Of a DNA stretch of 29,284 nt, positions 23,126-29,284 are shown one piece after another; within the stretch, counting starts at the first letter, position 1, and each line of letters begins with the position of its first letter. Source of the DNA: JALGVA01 sp964617715 (GTDB lineage Bacteria; Armatimonadota; Zipacnadia; Zipacnadales; UBA5352); assembly GCA_964617715.1 (NCBI GenBank), contig CAZTZN010000040.1, positions 1-29,284 of the forward strand, given 5' to 3'. Made by a program: the position numbers and the translations under genes. Below the pieces are notes generated by a model. It did not search any database. It was not told where the DNA came from and saw only the letters and a list, made by a program, of their open reading frames with translations.

Positions 23126-23464
23126 ATGACCAAACCGGCGTGGACGCACCTCGAAGACGTGCAGCCCTCAATCTTCCCCGACCGCCGCTCCGCCGATCTG
23201 ATCGGTACCGACGCCATCCCCACCACGAACGGCTTCAACGTCGGCGTCGCCTGGTACACCGCGACTGAGTTCGGTGAGCCGCAGGTGCACGCCGATCAGG
23301 AGGCCGTCTACGTGATCTCGGGGAAGGGCGAGTTGCGCGTGGGCGACGACATCGTCGCGCTGCGGCCGGGCATGGCGGTGTACGTGCCCCCCGGCACGCC
23401 ACACGGTGGGCGCACCACCGCCGATGAGCCGGTCGTGGTCGTGTACACCCACGGCGCGGTCTGA
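23126..23464 (+). CDS. Small cupin-domain protein, 112 aa
   Basis: This is a single-domain cupin. Motif 1 is Pro-Gln-Val-H55-Ala-D57-Gln-E59 followed by Val-Ile-Ser-Gly-Lys-Gly, and motif 2 is Pro-Pro-Gly-Thr-Pro-H93. The first motif has Asp in place of the usual second His, so metal would be bound by H55, E59 and H93 with perhaps D57. Small cupins of this type act as sugar isomerases, oxygenases or ligand sensors in the cytoplasm; none can be chosen here. ATG 23126 fits the promoter just upstream and has GGGAG about 7 nt before it. The open frame reaching back to 23048 would start upstream of the predicted transcription start. It is the first gene of the plus-strand run and is followed 104 nt later by the flippase. 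Confidence 0.88.
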   Translation: MTKPAWTHLEDVQPSIFPDRRSADLIGTDAIPTTNGFNVGVAWYTATEFGEPQVHADQEAVYVISGKGELRVGDDIVALRPGMAVYVPPGTPHGGRTTADEPVVVVYTHGAV

Positions 23465-23524
23465 GGCGCCTCAAGGGCGTAAGGGCGTGGGTCCGCAGCG
23501 CCACCGACCTGAGCAGGAGTGAGT

Positions 23525-23572
23525 ATGGTCCCGGTTCCCGCCCGCGGGCGGGACATCGGGCCGCCGCAATGA
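23525..23572 (+). CDS. Possible 15-codon leader ORF overlapping the flippase start
   Basis: ATG 23525 has an AGGAG site 5 nt upstream, better than the site before the flippase ATG. The 15-residue frame ends at TGA 23570-23572, which overlaps the flippase ATG as ATGA. It contains a 16-bp palindrome, CCCGCCCGCGGGCGGG, at 23537-23552. This arrangement is typical of translational coupling, so the leader may set flippase translation. The peptide itself has no recognisable function. It could also mark a sequencing frameshift near the true flippase start. Confidence 0.4.
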   Translation: MVPVPARGRDIGPPQ

Positions 23573-25107
23573 CGACTGAGGAGCGGCCGAACAACCACCA
23601 GGAGCGCTACGACGCTCGCCGGCCCACGCACGGGCTGCGCATTGCCACCGCCATCACCATGATAGGCGGCAGCTCGTACATCGCGCTGCTGGCGAGCCTG
23701 GTGCGCTCGATCATCGTCATGCGGCTCATCGGGCCACGGGGCCGCGGCATTCAGCGTCTGGTCGGCCTCCTCAAGGGCTACCTGTCCACCCTCACCATCG
23801 CCTTCCGCCACGGGGCCTCCAAGGAGCTGCCGATGGCCGTGGGCGCGCATGACGTGCGGCGGGCCGCCGAGGTCGAGGACGCGGTCTTCCTCTCGGTCAC
23901 CGCCCTCAGCACCGTCGCCGCACTGGGCCTGGTCCTCTACGCCATAGTCTTCTCCGCCGCCGATTGGGATACGCGCGTGGCTCTGTGCGCCGGCGGCGGG
24001 CTGCTGCTGGCCGAGGACATGGCGGCGCTCTACTGGGTGGTGCTGCGCTCGTGGAGCCGCTTCAGTATTCTGGCCATCGGCGAGCTGGTGCGCACCGTGG
24101 CGCAGTTCGTGCTGATGGTCGGCGGCGCCTGGCTGATGGGCGTGACCGGAGTGATGCTCGGCTGGCTGGCCGGCGGCATGATTGTCCTGCTCTACCTCGA
24201 CCGCGCCGCGCGCATCAGGACGAACTGGCGCGTGATCTGGCCGCACCTGTGGCGGCTGGGCCTGGTCGGGCTGCCGGTCGCGCTCATCTCATTCTCGGAC
24301 GTGCTGCTGCGCTCCATCGACGGCACAGTGCTGTGGCGTTTCTACGGTGAGGAGCAGTTCGGCCTCTACTCGGTCGCCATGCAGATGGCCGCGTACCTGT
24401 ACACCATCCCGCAGGCCGCCGGATTCGTCATCTGGCCGAAGGTGCTCGAGTCCTACGGTGGCGCCGAGACGCCCCGGCGGCGGCGACGGCGGGTGATCCT
24501 GCCGACCATCGGCCTGGCCGCACTGATGCCCGTCATCGGCGGCGTCGCCTTCCTGATGTTGCCGTCCGCCATCAACATCGTGGTGCCGAAGTTCGCCGAT
24601 TCGGTGCCGCCCGCGCAGGTGCTGAGCATGGGCGCGACCTTCCTGGCGCTGCCCCTGTCCACCAACGCCGCGCTGGTGGCCAACGATCGGGAGGGCGCGG
24701 TCATCGCCACCAAGCTCGCGGGGGCGCTGGTGGCCGGGGGCGGAACATGGTACTTCGTGCATGGCGGCTCAGCGATGACCGCGGTGGCCCTCGCCGCCTG
24801 CTCGGGATATGCGCTCGCGGCGGTGCTCTCGCTGATCGTGCAGTTGCGCAGCTTCTACCCGACCACCGGCCGGCTGGCGCGTGAGGTGCTGCTGGTGCTG
24901 GCCCCCACCGCCTGGGCGGCCGGGGCCTTGTGGGCCACGCACGCGATCAGCGCACAACTCGGCATGGTACCCGTCCACTTGCTCGATGGCGCACTTTCGA
25001 GCATCATCTTCCTGATCCTGAGCATTCCCTGCGTGATCTGGGCCGACCGCCAGACCGGCGCGGTGCGCGAGATCACGTCCGCAATCCGCAACCGCTTCCG
25101 CACCTGA
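23569..25107 (+). CDS. Polysaccharide/lipid-linked oligosaccharide flippase (MOP/Wzx-like), 512 aa
   Basis: The protein has a short charged N-terminus (about 25 residues) and then roughly twelve to fourteen hydrophobic segments spread to residue about 490. The first is Ile-Ala-Thr-Ala-Ile-Thr-Met-Ile-Gly-Gly, followed by Arg-Leu-Ile-Gly-Pro-Arg-Gly-Arg-Gly, a pattern common in Wzx/MATE-type exporters. A basic Arg-rich loop lies between segments near residues 300-310. The likely role is moving lipid-linked sugar units across the inner membrane for surface polysaccharide. The ATG at 23569 has only a weak site upstream and overlaps the stop of a short leader ORF, so translation may depend on coupling. 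The M42 peptidase gene starts 23 nt after its stop. No polymerase or glycosyltransferase gene lies next to it in this window. Confidence 0.85.
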   Translation: MTTEERPNNHQERYDARRPTHGLRIATAITMIGGSSYIALLASLVRSIIVMRLIGPRGRGIQRLVGLLKGYLSTLTIAFRHGASKELPMAVGAHDVRRAAEVEDAVFLSVTALSTVAALGLVLYAIVFSAADWDTRVALCAGGGLLLAEDMAALYWVVLRSWSRFSILAIGELVRTVAQFVLMVGGAWLMGVTGVMLGWLAGGMIVLLYLDRAARIRTNWRVIWPHLWRLGLVGLPVALISFSDVLLRSIDGTVLWRFYGEEQFGLYSVAMQMAAYLYTIPQAAGFVIWPKVLESYGGAETPRRRRRRVILPTIGLAALMPVIGGVAFLMLPSAINIVVPKFADSVPPAQVLSMGATFLALPLSTNAALVANDREGAVIATKLAGALVAGGGTWYFVHGGSAMTAVALAACSGYALAAVLSLIVQLRSFYPTTGRLAREVLLVLAPTAWAAGALWATHAISAQLGMVPVHLLDGALSSIIFLILSIPCVIWADRQTGAVREITSAIRNRFRT

Positions 25108-25130
25108 CATCCGCCCGTGGGAGGGCCGAC

Positions 25131-26207
25131 ATGGAGAAAGCGACCATCGACCTGCTACGTGAGCTGACCGACGCCAACGGTGTGCCCGGCTATGAGGGCC
25201 GCATCGCCACCATCATGCGCGCACACCTGGAGGATATCGCCGAGATCAGCACCGACAACCTGGGCAGCCTGATCGCGCGCATGGAGGGCACCGCGGCGCG
25301 CCCGCGGGTGATGCTGGCCGGGCACATGGATGAGGTCGGCTTCATGGTCAAGCTGGTCACCGAGGAGGGCTACGTGAAGTTCGCCAACCTCGGCGGCTGG
25401 TGGGACCAGGTGCTGCTGGCCCAGCGCGTGATCATCGAGACCACGAAGGGCCCGGTCACCGGCATCATCGGCGCCAAGCCGCCGCACCTGCTCAGCGAAG
25501 AAGACCGCAAGAAGGTCACCACCGCGAACGACATGTTCATCGACGTGGGCGCGAAGGACCGGGCGCAGGCCACCGAGGAGCTGGGCATCCGCCCGGGGGA
25601 CGCCATCGTGCCGTGGTCGCCCTTCGAGGCGCTGGCCGACGGCGACCGCCTCATGAGCAAGGCGTGGGACGACCGCGTCGGCGTCGCCCTCGCCATCGAT
25701 ACGCTTCGCGGCCTGCACGAGAAAGGGCACCCGAACACGCTCTTCGCGGTGGGCACGGTCCAGGAAGAGGTAGGGCTGCGCGGCGCCGAGACCTCCACCG
25801 ACGTGGTTGACCCGGACGTGGCGCTGGTGCTGGAGACCGCCATCGCGGGCGATGTGCCCGGCATCAAGGACGAGGAGTCCACGGTCAAGCTGGGCGGCGG
25901 CGTGACTATCTACGTGCTCGAGGGCTCGGCCATCCCCAACCTGCGCCTGCGCGACCTGGCCATTCGCATCTGCGAGGAACGCGGGCTGGACTACCAGCTC
26001 ACCGTGCTGCAGCGCGGCGGCACCGACGCCGGGCGCATCCATCAGCACGCGCGCGGTGTGCCCAGCCTGGTCATCGGCGTGCCCTGCCGGCATATTCACA
26101 CCCACGCGGGCATCATCAGCGGGCAGGACTACGAGACGACGCTCGAGACCGTCATCGCCCTGTGCGAGACGCTGGATGAGGAGACGGTGGCGTCGCTGAC
26201 GGCGTAG
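25131..26207 (+). CDS. M42-family metallo-aminopeptidase (endoglucanase M-like), 358 aa
   Basis: The full M42 dimetal set is visible: H65 and D67 in Gly-His-Met-Asp-Glu-Val-Gly-Phe, D180 in Lys-Ala-Trp-Asp-Asp-Arg-Val-Gly, E212 and E213 in Gln-Glu-Glu-Val-Gly-Leu-Arg-Gly, D241 in Ala-Gly-Asp-Val-Pro-Gly, and H323 in Arg-His-Ile-His-Thr-His. The length is normal. Family members are cytoplasmic oligomeric aminopeptidases that trim peptides to amino acids; some were first named endoglucanases. ATG 25131 has GGGAGGG about 6 nt upstream. It follows the flippase by 23 nt, so co-transcription is likely although the functions look unrelated. A parS site lies 6 nt after its stop. Confidence 0.95.
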   Translation: MEKATIDLLRELTDANGVPGYEGRIATIMRAHLEDIAEISTDNLGSLIARMEGTAARPRVMLAGHMDEVGFMVKLVTEEGYVKFANLGGWWDQVLLAQRVIIETTKGPVTGIIGAKPPHLLSEEDRKKVTTANDMFIDVGAKDRAQATEELGIRPGDAIVPWSPFEALADGDRLMSKAWDDRVGVALAIDTLRGLHEKGHPNTLFAVGTVQEEVGLRGAETSTDVVDPDVALVLETAIAGDVPGIKDEESTVKLGGGVTIYVLEGSAIPNLRLRDLAIRICEERGLDYQLTVLQRGGTDAGRIHQHARGVPSLVIGVPCRHIHTHAGIISGQDYETTLETVIALCETLDEETVASLTA

Positions 26208-26213
26208 TACCGA

Positions 26214-26229
26214 TGTTTCACGTGGAACA
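26214..26229. other. parS: parS chromosome-partition site (ParB binding)
   Basis: TGTTTCACGTGGAACA at 26214-26229 reads TGTTCCACGTGAAACA on the other strand. It is an exact match to the conserved bacterial parS consensus TGTTNCACGTGAAACA. The near-palindrome extends by one base on each side (26213-26230). It sits in the 51-bp gap between the M42 peptidase and isomerase genes, so it is not explained by coding. ParB binds such sites, spreads and recruits SMC/ParA to segregate the chromosome. parS sites usually lie near the replication origin. No parA, parB or dnaA is in this window. Confidence 0.9.
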
Positions 26230-26258
26230 TTTGTTCGAGTGAGTTAAGAGGGAGGCCC

Positions 26259-27068
26259 ATGCGCACCTGCCTGAACACCGCGACCACGCGGGGCAAGCCG
26301 CTGGCCGATGACATCCGCCTGTGCGGGGAGTGCGGCTTCGCGGGCATCGAGATCGACACCGGAAAGCTCGACGAGTTCCTCGCCGACCGAGGGGTGTCGG
26401 AGCTGCGCGCGTTGCTCGACGACTGCGCCGTCGAGTGCGCGGGGCTGATGGCCTTCGCCTTCCGGCCCTTCGGCGACCGCGAGGAGCAGCTTGAGCGCAT
26501 CCGCCGCTACGCGCCCATCTGCCACGACCTGGGCGCCGAGGTACTGCTCTCGTTCATCGCCGAGCCGCTGCCCGAGGGCCTCGCTCGCGAGGAGGCCATC
26601 AACCGCGCGGCCGCGGCCACCAACGCGTACGCGGACGCGGCGCAGGCCGCAGGCTGCCGCGTCGCGCTCGAGCCCATCGGCGGCGCCTCGTTCATGGCCA
26701 CGCCCGCCGAGGCGCTGGTCATCGTCGAGGCCGCCGGCCACCCGGCGGCGGGCGTCATGGTGGACACCTTCCACGCGTGGAAGTCGGGCGTGGGGCCCGA
26801 GGACGTGGCGCAACTGCCCGGGGACAGGGTCCTGATCGTGCACATCAACGACGCCGAGGACCTGCCGCCGGAGCAGGCTACCGACGCCCACCGCCTCTAC
26901 CCGGGCCTGGGTGTGCTGCCGCTGGAGGGCTATCTCGACGCGCTGCGGGGCATCGGCTACGATGGCTTCCTGTCGGTCGAGCTGTTCCGGCCGGAGTACT
27001 GGGCCGAGGAGCACGCGACCATCATCCGCCGCGCGAAGGAGCAGCTCGACGCGGTGTTGGGCCGCTGA
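26259..27068 (+). CDS. Sugar phosphate isomerase/epimerase-like TIM-barrel protein, 269 aa
   Basis: This is a xylose-isomerase-like TIM barrel with metal-binding residues at the usual places: E138 in Val-Ala-Leu-Glu-Pro-Ile, D169 and H172 in Val-Asp-Thr-Phe-His-Ala-Trp, H195 in Val-His-Ile-Asn-Asp, and E241 in Ser-Val-Glu-Leu-Phe. The segment Pro-Gly-Leu-Gly replaces the common Pro-Gly-Glu-Gly loop. Family members interconvert aldoses and ketoses or epimerise sugars and inositols in the cytoplasm. ATG 26259 has GGGAGG with a spacer of about 5 nt. It is followed 14 nt later by a Gfo/Idh/MocA oxidoreductase, a common pairing in sugar and cyclitol catabolism. The substrate is unknown. Confidence 0.92.
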   Translation: MRTCLNTATTRGKPLADDIRLCGECGFAGIEIDTGKLDEFLADRGVSELRALLDDCAVECAGLMAFAFRPFGDREEQLERIRRYAPICHDLGAEVLLSFIAEPLPEGLAREEAINRAAAATNAYADAAQAAGCRVALEPIGGASFMATPAEALVIVEAAGHPAAGVMVDTFHAWKSGVGPEDVAQLPGDRVLIVHINDAEDLPPEQATDAHRLYPGLGVLPLEGYLDALRGIGYDGFLSVELFRPEYWAEEHATIIRRAKEQLDAVLGR

Positions 27069-27082
27069 GGGAGGGTCACGCG

Positions 27083-28135
27083 ATGGAACCGGTGCGCATG
27101 GGATTCGTGGGTGCGGGGTACATGGGCCAGCTCGCGCATATCGGCAACTACGCGCCGCTGCCCGAGGCGCGCCTGGTGGCGCTGGCGGAGCCGCGCGAAA
27201 AGCTCGCGCGGCTGGTGGCCGAGCGCTACGGCATCGAGCGCGTCTACCGCGATCACCGCGAGTTGGCCGCCGACCCGGACGTGGAGGCGGTCGCAGCCAT
27301 CCTGCCCCAACAGCTTGTGACGCCGGTGGTGCACGATCTGCTGGCGGCCGGCAAGCACGTCATCACTGAGAAGCCGATGGGAGTGCGGTCTGCCGACTGT
27401 CGCGAGGTCGCTGAGCTGGCCGCGGCGCGGGGGCTCGTGTACCAGGTGGGGTACATGAAGCGCCACGACGGGGGCGTGCTGCTGGCAAAGCGAATGCTCG
27501 ACGATCTGCTCGCCACCGAGCGTCTCGGCGAGCTGCAGCTCGCGCGCGTTTGGTGCTTCGGCGGTGGCTGGACCTACGGCATCGAGAGGCCGATCCGCAC
27601 CGACGAGCCGGTGCCGGAGGGGGTGTCCGAGGCGCGGCCTTTCCCCGATTTCATTCCCACGGATCTGCACGCGTTGTTCAGCCGCACCATCAACGTGGAC
27701 TCGCACGTGACCAACCTGCTGCGCTTCCTGCTCGGCGAGTACGACGTCGAAGTCGCCGCTTGGCGCGAGGGCCGGACGCTGGTGCTGCAGGGCTGGGCGC
27801 AGTGCGGGGCAAGCTGCGTCTTCGAGCTGGGTCAGATCTCCGCGCCGCGCCTGCACGAGGGGGTCGAATTCTACTTCGCGCACGGCATACTGCGCCTCGA
27901 GTCGTCACCGCCTATGCGTCGGCAGTCGGCCGCGCGGGTGGTGCTGCATGAGATGGGTGATGAGCCGCGGGTGGTCGAGCCCGAGGTCGAGCCCGGCTGG
28001 GCGTTCGCGGCGCAGGCGCGGCACTTCCTGGCCTCGGTGCGCGGCGAGGAGACGCCCGCCTCCCCGGCGTCCGACGCGCTGCGCGACGTGGAGCTGGCCG
28101 AAGACGCGCTGCGGCTGGTGGCCGGGAGACAGTAG
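27083..28135 (+). CDS. Gfo/Idh/MocA-family NAD(P)-dependent oxidoreductase, 350 aa
   Basis: The Rossmann domain starts Gly-Phe-Val-Gly-Ala-Gly-Tyr-Met-Gly (about 7-15) and the E96-K97-P98 motif is intact. The C-terminal domain has an acidic stretch with Asp-Ser-His-Val-Thr-Asn near the family's His/Asp catalytic position. The protein would oxidise or reduce a sugar or cyclitol with NAD(P) in the cytoplasm. ATG 27083 is preceded by GGGAGGG and lies 14 nt after the isomerase stop, so the two form a small operon. The open frame extends upstream inside the isomerase gene, but only this start has a ribosome binding site. It has the family motif at the same residues as the oxidoreductase at 16772-17815 but is otherwise clearly distinct. 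Confidence 0.93.
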   Translation: MEPVRMGFVGAGYMGQLAHIGNYAPLPEARLVALAEPREKLARLVAERYGIERVYRDHRELAADPDVEAVAAILPQQLVTPVVHDLLAAGKHVITEKPMGVRSADCREVAELAAARGLVYQVGYMKRHDGGVLLAKRMLDDLLATERLGELQLARVWCFGGGWTYGIERPIRTDEPVPEGVSEARPFPDFIPTDLHALFSRTINVDSHVTNLLRFLLGEYDVEVAAWREGRTLVLQGWAQCGASCVFELGQISAPRLHEGVEFYFAHGILRLESSPPMRRQSAARVVLHEMGDEPRVVEPEVEPGWAFAAQARHFLASVRGEETPASPASDALRDVELAEDALRLVAGRQ

Positions 28136-28277
28136 AGCACGGGCCTGGAGCCCACGCCCCGAGCTGTGTGACCACCTGACGGCGGCGGCCGGGGTGGAAC
28201 CTCGGGCCCGCTCGCCGGTGGCTCACGGACTCCACCGCGCAGCGTGCGGCTCCGAGCGCAGCGAGGAGCATCCTATC
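28136..28277. other. 142-bp leader region before tatD, with T-box-like motif
   Basis: The gap is long for this run. It contains GGGGTGGAACCTCGG at about 28190-28204, which resembles the conserved T-box core AGGGTGGNACCGCG. No stem I with specifier loop and no terminator T-run can be made out, and the leader is short for a T-box. I see no tRNA or clear promoter. Confidence 0.25.
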
Positions 28278-29075
28278 ATGCTCATCGACAGCCACGCCCA
28301 TCTGACCGACAAACGCCTGCGCTCCGACCTCGAGAATGTGCTGAGACGCGCGGCCGAGGCCGAGGTGCAGGCGATCATCACCGTCGGCACCGACCCCGCC
28401 GACAACCGCGCGGTCGCGAAGCTCGTGGCCGAACAGGGCCAGCGCGAAGGCGCCGGCCCCGCCATCTACGGCACGCTCGGCGTCCATCCGCACGACGCCA
28501 AGGTCGTGACCGAAGACGTACTGGCGGAGATGGCCGAGATGGCCACGCGGCCCCGCATCGTTGCCATCGGCGAGGCCGGCCTCGATTTCTACCGCGACCT
28601 GTCGCCGCGCGACCGCCAGGAGATGGCGTTCGTCCAGCAGATCCACCTGGCGCGCGAGCTGTCGCTGCCGCTGATCGTCCACAGCCGCGACGCCCACGAG
28701 CGCACGCTCACGATCCTCGAGCGTGAGGGCGGTGGCGAGGTGCACGGGGTCATGCACTGCTTCTCCGGGGACATGGAGATCGCGCGGCGCGTGCTGGCGC
28801 TGGGCATGCACATCGGCATCGCCGGTCCCGTGACCTACCCCAAGTCGCAGAAGCTCCAGCAGGTGGCGGCGCAGGTGCCGCTGGAGCGGCTGCTCGTGGA
28901 GACCGACTGCCCCTATCTCGCGCCGCAGCGCTACCGTGGCAGGCGCAACGAGCCGGCGTACGTGATGTATGTGGCCGAGCAGATCGCGCGCATGCGCGGT
29001 CTCAGCTTCGATGAGGTTGCGCGCATGACCGCCGAGAACGCGGCCGCCCTCTTCAGCCTCGACGGCGGCGTGTGA
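28278..29075 (+). CDS. tatD: TatD-family metal-dependent deoxyribonuclease, 265 aa
   Basis: The protein opens with Met-Leu-Ile-Asp-Ser-H6-Ala-H8-Leu and has E99 in Gly-Glu-Ala-Gly-Leu-Asp-Phe, H135 in Val-His-Ser-Arg-Asp-Ala, H160 in His-Cys-Phe-Ser-Gly and D210 in Glu-Thr-Asp-Cys-Pro-Tyr-Leu. This is the full TatD metal set at normal length. TatD proteins are cytoplasmic 3'-5' exonucleases and DNases linked to DNA repair and RNA turnover. ATG 28278 has AGGAG about 9 nt upstream. The open frame reaching back to 27948 overlaps the oxidoreductase gene and is not coding. TatD often follows metG in other bacteria; here it follows an oxidoreductase after a 142-nt gap. Confidence 0.95.
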   Translation: MLIDSHAHLTDKRLRSDLENVLRRAAEAEVQAIITVGTDPADNRAVAKLVAEQGQREGAGPAIYGTLGVHPHDAKVVTEDVLAEMAEMATRPRIVAIGEAGLDFYRDLSPRDRQEMAFVQQIHLARELSLPLIVHSRDAHERTLTILEREGGGEVHGVMHCFSGDMEIARRVLALGMHIGIAGPVTYPKSQKLQQVAAQVPLERLLVETDCPYLAPQRYRGRRNEPAYVMYVAEQIARMRGLSFDEVARMTAENAAALFSLDGGV

Positions 29076-29109
29076 CCGACGCGGCGTCTCCAACGGCGGA
29101 TGGCAACAA

Positions 29110-29204
29110 CGGGCCGGTCAGGCGACCGGCCGCGCGAACGGGAAACGGCAACGGCAACGGCAACGGCCGAACGGCAACGGCGGGCCGGTCAGGCGACCGG
29201 CCGC
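29110..29204. repeat. Two copies of a 24-bp hairpin element around a CGGCAA array
   Basis: A 24-bp sequence is repeated exactly at 29110-29133 and 29181-29204. Each copy contains the hairpin GGCCGGTC-AGGC-GACCGGCC. Between them is an array of about six-base CGGCAA units, and more degenerate units follow to about 29236. A third, partial and inverted copy of the hairpin lies near 10467-10483. Confidence 0.85.
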
Positions 29205-29242
29205 TCCAAACGGCAAACGGCGACGGCCGACGGCGACGAGCC

Positions 29243-29284
29243 ATGCATGTCTTCCGCCCCTGCCGCGTCTTGCCCGAGATTCCC
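29243..29284 (+). CDS. Possible 5' end of a gene cut by the window edge
   Basis: An ATG at 29243 opens 14 codons (Met-His-Val-Phe-Arg-Pro-Cys-Arg-Val-Leu-Pro-Glu-Ile-Pro) to the window end. The Val-Phe-Arg-Pro and Leu-Pro-Glu pattern recalls the N-terminus of alpha-glucan phosphorylases, but 14 residues are too few to assign. There is no clear ribosome binding site, and another ATG lies at 29247 in a different frame. Confidence 0.25.
   Translation, partial: MHVFRPCRVLPEIP

Noticed and set aside
23308..24246. Minus-strand open frame opposite the cupin and flippase
   Set aside because: Antisense shadow of a membrane protein gene; its composition is Gln/His/Gly rich with no motif.
28136..28277. 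tRNA gene in the leader before tatD
   Set aside because: There is no T-psi-C arm consensus, no acceptor stem pairing and no CCA-proximal structure that fits.

Overview
The window is high-GC DNA (by eye well above 60% G+C) with dense bacterial genes, ATG starts and strong GGAGG-type ribosome binding sites. It carries an exact 100-base run of N at 10300-10399, so it looks like a scaffold from a draft or metagenome assembly. The gene content is rich in secreted heparinase-type lyases, DUF4838 and GHL10 glycosidase-like proteins, oxidoreductases and a YbjN protein. This fits Armatimonadota or a neighbouring polysaccharide-degrading phylum (PVC or Hydrogenedentota-like). That assignment is inference from family content, not from a marker gene.

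Region 1 (1-10047) is a polysaccharide-degradation block. On the minus strand a 1236-residue exported heparinase II/III-like protein with a C-terminal FG-GAP propeller (3378-7088) is followed by a 59-codon small gene (3109-3288). A second exported heparinase II/III-like lyase follows and runs off the window (1-2992). A divergent plus-strand gene (7264-10047) encodes an exported GHL10 (DUF187) glycosidase-like protein. Region 2 (10048-10576) has no gene. It holds a 150-bp tandem repeat interrupted by the assembly gap, plus pieces of a dispersed repeat.

Region 3 (10577-18884, minus strand) is a probable catabolic gene set. Reading downstream it runs: an alpha/alpha-toroid protein, a Gfo/Idh/MocA oxidoreductase, an M14-like peptidase, a DegT-type aminotransferase, a sulfatase-fold hydrolase with Thr where formylglycine is expected, and a tandem-duplicated amidohydrolase. 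Several of these genes are tightly coupled (a 4-nt gap and an 8-nt overlap). Region 4 (19095-22873, minus) has a YbjN-like protein and a large exported DUF4838 plus CBM9-like protein.

Region 5 (23126-29075, plus) starts at a near-consensus sigma70 promoter. It runs cupin, polysaccharide flippase (behind a short leader ORF), M42 aminopeptidase, sugar-phosphate-isomerase-like protein, Gfo/Idh/MocA oxidoreductase and TatD nuclease. A canonical 16-bp parS centromere site sits between the M42 peptidase and isomerase genes and suggests that the window lies in the origin-proximal part of the chromosome. The last bases may open another gene.

Taken together, the exported lyases and glycosidase-like proteins would cut an acidic or sulfated glycan. 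The isomerase, two oxidoreductases, aminotransferase and hydrolases would then process unusual sugars inside the cell. The substrate cannot be read from the sequence. The most notable non-genic signals are the parS site and a dispersed family of short GGCAA-type intergenic arrays with an associated GGCCGGTC/GACCGGCC hairpin.
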